Source of the DNA: Ettlia oleoabundans
Taxonomy: Eukaryota > Chlorophyta > Chlorophyceae > Chlamydomonadales
Length of the DNA stretch: 48,307 bases
Assembly (NCBI GenBank): GCA_019693395.1
Contig: JAAMXP010000471.1
Coordinates: 1 to 48,307 of the forward strand
Direction: 5' to 3'
Shown here: in pieces, positions 45,051-48,307 of the stretch
Position numbering within the stretch: position 1 is the first letter of the stretch
Layout of the letters: each line of letters begins with the position of its first letter
Translations under genes and position numbers: made by a program
Notes under the pieces: generated by a model
The model's database searches: none
What the model saw: the letters and a program-made list of their open reading frames with translations, nothing else
Told to the model about the DNA's origin: nothing

Positions 45051-46224
45051 TGAAACAATGCATCAGACGCTGTGCGCTAGCTGGCATGGCCTGAGACAAC
45101 CGCCCGAGCAATGCCAGCCGCACTTATGTGATATAAGCTACCACCTGCTCATGGCAGGATGGTACGCATGTACAGGGATCAGTTTTGTTTTCCAAAGGGG
45201 CTCAGTTTTCCAATTCGTGATCCAATTTGATTGCTGTATTTCGCTTGCGTAGGTTATTGGTCTGCCAAGTTTGCTGCGCTGAGCATGACGTGCAGCTCGT
45301 GTCAATGTGCTGCCTAACATTCCACCTGTACCCAAGCTCTAGCACACCTATGCTGTGCTTGCTGCCTGTTGCTTCTCTACCTACTACTGCAAGCTTTTCA
45401 GCTTTCAAGTTTGCTGTACCCGCTGCTATGCCATAGCCACAGTACAAAGCATGATCCTGGCAACCGCGTCCAGCAGGCTGACCCAGGCATGATCCAGCAG
45501 GCTGGCTGCACCACCCTTACCAGGGGCAGGCAAGTTCTCAAGCGCAACAGCCAGACGAGCCCCTTGCTGCCTGGCTGGAGTGACCGGGGGAACCTTGGGG
45601 CTGCCTATTTATTGCCCTGGGGGATGGGTGCTGCCACACTCATCAAAACCTAGAAAGCGGACCCGCACATATGCCGGCTTACCCCAGGAGTTCAACACCC
45701 GGGCAGTGCCCATGATGCCCACTGTTTGCTTGGCATGGGCTACCTTGACCGCTCTATTCGCCTAATGGGTGCGCATTCAAGTTCAAGCAGGCTGTTGCAA
45801 GCTTGTCGCAAAACTCACCTGAAACACATGCCGACTTAGGGGTCGAAGGAATGGGGGAAGGATGTGAGGAAAGAAGGAAGGGTGGTGGATGGGGGGTGGG
45901 TGGTGGTTGGGGGCGCTCTGGGCTTATGTCAGCTTCGGCCCATGGCAACAAAATGAATCACACAATGGGAAATATCTCTCAGGCTGTTGGGTAATAGAGA
46001 AGTGCGGCCAAGGGTACAAGCGAGGTATAGGAAGAGGAGAAGGCTTTCGCTGAAAAGTACCGTGGTGGTTGTGGTACAAGAAAAGTTGCGGGGAGGGTCG
46101 AACCGGGCTGGGAGTGGTCAATAAGCTGTTCAAGCGACTAGGCTTACCTCCCTGTCTCCAAAACCTTCCAGCTAAGCTGCTACGGACAGCCCATCGCCAC
46201 ATCCAGCTATCTCTATCGACTGGC
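45051..46224. other. Convergent gene-free stretch between the Rieske and 5'-nucleotidase genes
   Basis: About 1.2 kb with only short, unsupported ORFs; both 3' UTRs should lie here but no TGTAA stands out. It includes a G-rich plus-strand patch at about 45891-45914 with several GGG tracts, and short imperfect repeats of CCAGCAGGCTG near 45471-45505. Confidence 0.5.
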
Positions 46225-48032
46225 TCAAAGCAATGGGCCTGCCGTGGATGCAGCTGACTGCTGATCATCCACAGGAACAGTAGCCGCGGCCTTGGCTGCC
46301 CCTGTAACTGCAGACACACTTGCTGGTGCCACCTCGCTGCCATTTGCGTGGGATCCACCTGTGTCAGCAGGGAAGCTGCCGCCATTGGCGCTGCGGCCCA
46401 TGTCGTAGCCGTAGCTGCTGCTGTGGCTGCTGCGCACCTCCGCAGCTTCACCCTCACCTTCAGCTGGAGTGAGGCCGCAGCTGGCTAGCACCAGGCTGTC
46501 GGCTGTGGGGCGGTCGTGGACCAGCAGCTGGGCCGGGGAGCGGAAGTACTGCAGGAGAAGGGCCATGATATTGGGGCGCATGGCATTGGGTCACAGTGCA
46601 GGAGGCGGTATCAAGAAAGGTGAGGTAACCCATGAGCCGTTGAGCCCCTGTCAAGCAGAGGATGAATCAGGCAGCAGCGTGAGCCAGCAGGCGCTTCCAC
46701 AGCTGACGTCACCACATCTGGCAGCAGTCAAGGCACTGGATCGCCATGACTTGGCCAGCCGTTGAGCCGAAGCTCAACAACAGCAAGCAGGCAGCATGTG
46801 GACACTCCCGCCCACCCCCACATCACCCCTGTCTTTTCACCCGACACCCCACTCACCTCAAAGGGCGTGTAGCGCAGGAAGTTGGAGACGCGGCTAGTGA
46901 AGATGTCTGCACAGCATGGCACAGCACAGCAGCAGATAAGTAGCAGCATGACACAACCCAGCTTGGAGAGCATGGCGGAACAAGAGGAACGCAGGAAGAA
47001 AGGTGGAATACAAAAACAGCGAGCTATATGGTGATACAAGTGGAATCGACCCTGTGCTGCTGAGCCCCACACCAGGGCATGCCTCAGGTAGCAAGATAGA
47101 GCTGCCTGCCATACCACACGCATGGCATGACGGCACATATCCAAAAACCCTTTGCCCACAGACATATCCATGCCCACCCACCCGCGTATTTCTCAATCTG
47201 CCTCATGAGCTGGCTCTTGTCGTTGACACCCGCCCGCGACAGGTAGCCCCAGCGCTTGTTGAAGAACTGCCCATCAGCCTCGATCATGGGCCCTGCACGG
47301 AGCCGTCGTTACATCATGGGGCAGGCAGGCAGGCAGGCAGGATGGCATGCTGTGCACATCATGGTATCATCAGGGTGTCGAATCCACAACGACACGCTCC
47401 AGCCTGCCCTGCATGCCACTGTTCTATGGCTCAAGTTTCAACCTCTCCTCTCAATGGATATCCTCGACATGTAGCACGCTCCCCCACGGGGCCCCACCCA
47501 CCGATCCACACACACACACACACACCACACCACCATCACCACCTTAAACCAAGTGAACTGCACCGCCTCACCAATTTCCTCGTCCAGTATCTGCATCACC
47601 ATCAGCAGCTGGCCCAAGGTGTCATTCATGTCGCGCCCGTCGTCCACAGCGGTAGGCCCGCCCAGAGGGCCGCCACCCTCCTGACACTGAACCTGCAATT
47701 CCAAGGTGGAATGATGGGTGCAAGGCAGTTGAAAGGGAGGGCAGGCAGGGAGGCGCAGACCAGGCAGCCAACCAGTCAGAGGGTGGGGGCATGTTACTTG
47801 TTGCCAATGCTTTCTTGGCCAAGGCGGATTGAACAGGAAGGAAATGCGAGTTGAAAACACCCTTCGCAATGTAGTTCTGCCACGATGAAATATTGATGAC
47901 CAGACTAGCCACCCATGCGGCGTTTGCTCATATATATGGGCTCACCACAGCGTTGGCGTTGAGGGATCGCTGGCGTGCCAGGCGCAGTTGGTTGAAGCAG
48001 TCCCCCACCATGTCCTTCTTGTTCAGCAGCTC
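46225..48032 (-). CDS. HAD-IG family cytosolic 5'-nucleotidase, C-terminal part (5' end outside window)
   Basis: Five exons in coding order (48032-47946, 47692-47572, 47292-47182, 46906-46857, 46548-46225) sum to 693 bases, 230 residues plus stop; the gene continues beyond the right edge. The stretch DEEIGPMIEADGQFFNKRWG, then LSRAGVNDKSQLMRQIEKYA, then DIFTSRVSNFLRYTPFEYFR and SPAQLLVHD, resembles the C-terminal region of NT5C2-type purine 5'-nucleotidases, where a GSLFRSG and RYADLY segment is followed by a YYPF motif and HE end. The catalytic HAD motif (DMDYT type) would lie upstream and is not in view. The family dephosphorylates IMP/GMP-type nucleotides in the cytosol; plant members exist. 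After the conserved end comes an 80-residue Ser/Ala/Gly tail not found in animals. The first segment between 48033 and the edge looks like intron. Confidence 0.78.
47321..47340. repeat. (GCAG)5 microsatellite
   Basis: Five perfect GCAG units lie in an intron of the 5'-nucleotidase gene, 29 bases upstream of its third visible exon on the coding strand. Confidence 0.9.
47507..47524. repeat. (CA)9 microsatellite
   Basis: Nine CA units followed by CAC-rich sequence, in an intron of the 5'-nucleotidase gene. Confidence 0.9.
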
Positions 48033-48307
48033 CTGCACCCACAGAAGCACGGGGGAACAGGCATGGCAGGCTCAGCGTTGGAAGGGGCAGGTCCAGCTGG
48101 CACAGTGTGTGAGTATTATACCTCAGCAGCTGCTGCGCTCAGCGAGCATCGATGGAGTATTTCTGCCAGAACCAGGAACACTAGCTAGTGACCAAAGTGC
48201 AGGGCGCAACAGGTGCGGCAGCACAGCGGGCGCAGCATGGCAGCTGCAGTTCGTCACTATCGTCCCCCCACCCCCAACACACGCCACTACCACTACCACG
48301 CCCGCCC

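Noticed and set aside
47321..47524. GCAG and CA repeats as remnants of a mobile element or CRISPR
   Set aside because: Units are 2-4 bases with no spacers, terminal repeats or target duplications; they are simple microsatellites.

Overview
The window reads as nuclear DNA of a green alga, most likely a chlorophycean of the Scenedesmus/Chlamydomonas type. The evidence is GC-rich coding sequence split into many short exons by introns of roughly 100-400 bases, TGTAA near several inferred 3' ends (the algal polyadenylation signal), a plastid geranylgeranyl reductase, and a sulfate-type transporter resembling Chlamydomonas SLT/SAC1. No tRNA, rRNA, CRISPR array, transposon or bacterial-style operon was seen. 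A run of 22 N at 28745-28766 is an assembly gap inside an intron. Almost every gene had to be assembled from exons; junctions were chosen by GT/GC-AG borders, phase and family resemblance. Where an exon sum is divisible by three I say so.

Layout, left to right. (1) <1-3337, minus: membrane-anchored Ala-rich protein with TPR-like helices, 3' end outside the window. (2) 3562-6015, plus: very acidic type I membrane protein, divergent from (1). (3) 6803-14094, plus: 25-exon SLC13/DASS transporter with four RCK_C-like domains. (4) 14639-18234, plus: LisH-CTLH-WD40 protein of the WDR26/GID7 type. (5) 18886-23404, plus: type II membrane SGNH-hydrolase-like protein. (6) 24327-27897, plus: secreted Cys-rich protein made of 12 modules, one per exon. 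(7) 28540-31710, minus: TRIP13/PCH2 AAA+ ATPase. (8) 32233-33026, plus: ORMDL. (9) 33907-37552, plus: secreted Ala-rich silk-like protein. (10) 38411-42283, minus: geranylgeranyl reductase CHLP. (11) 43138-45050, plus: soluble Rieske protein with an SP/RS-rich tail. (12) 46225->48032, minus: C-terminal part of a HAD-IG cytosolic 5'-nucleotidase.

The genes do not form one pathway. The recognisable ones are housekeeping: sulfate transport, ubiquitin ligase subunit, meiotic/checkpoint remodeller, sphingolipid control, chlorophyll/tocopherol side-chain reduction, nucleotide turnover. Four genes (2, 5, 6, 9) enter the secretory pathway, and three of these (2, 6, 9) match no family I can name. They are the best candidates for undescribed biology: an acidic lumenal protein with two sorting-like tail motifs, a one-exon-per-module cysteine array whose charge swings from acidic to basic, and a silk-like Ala-rich protein with Cys-rich ends. 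A further recurring feature is non-canonical GC-AG introns, found in at least five genes and required by reading frame.
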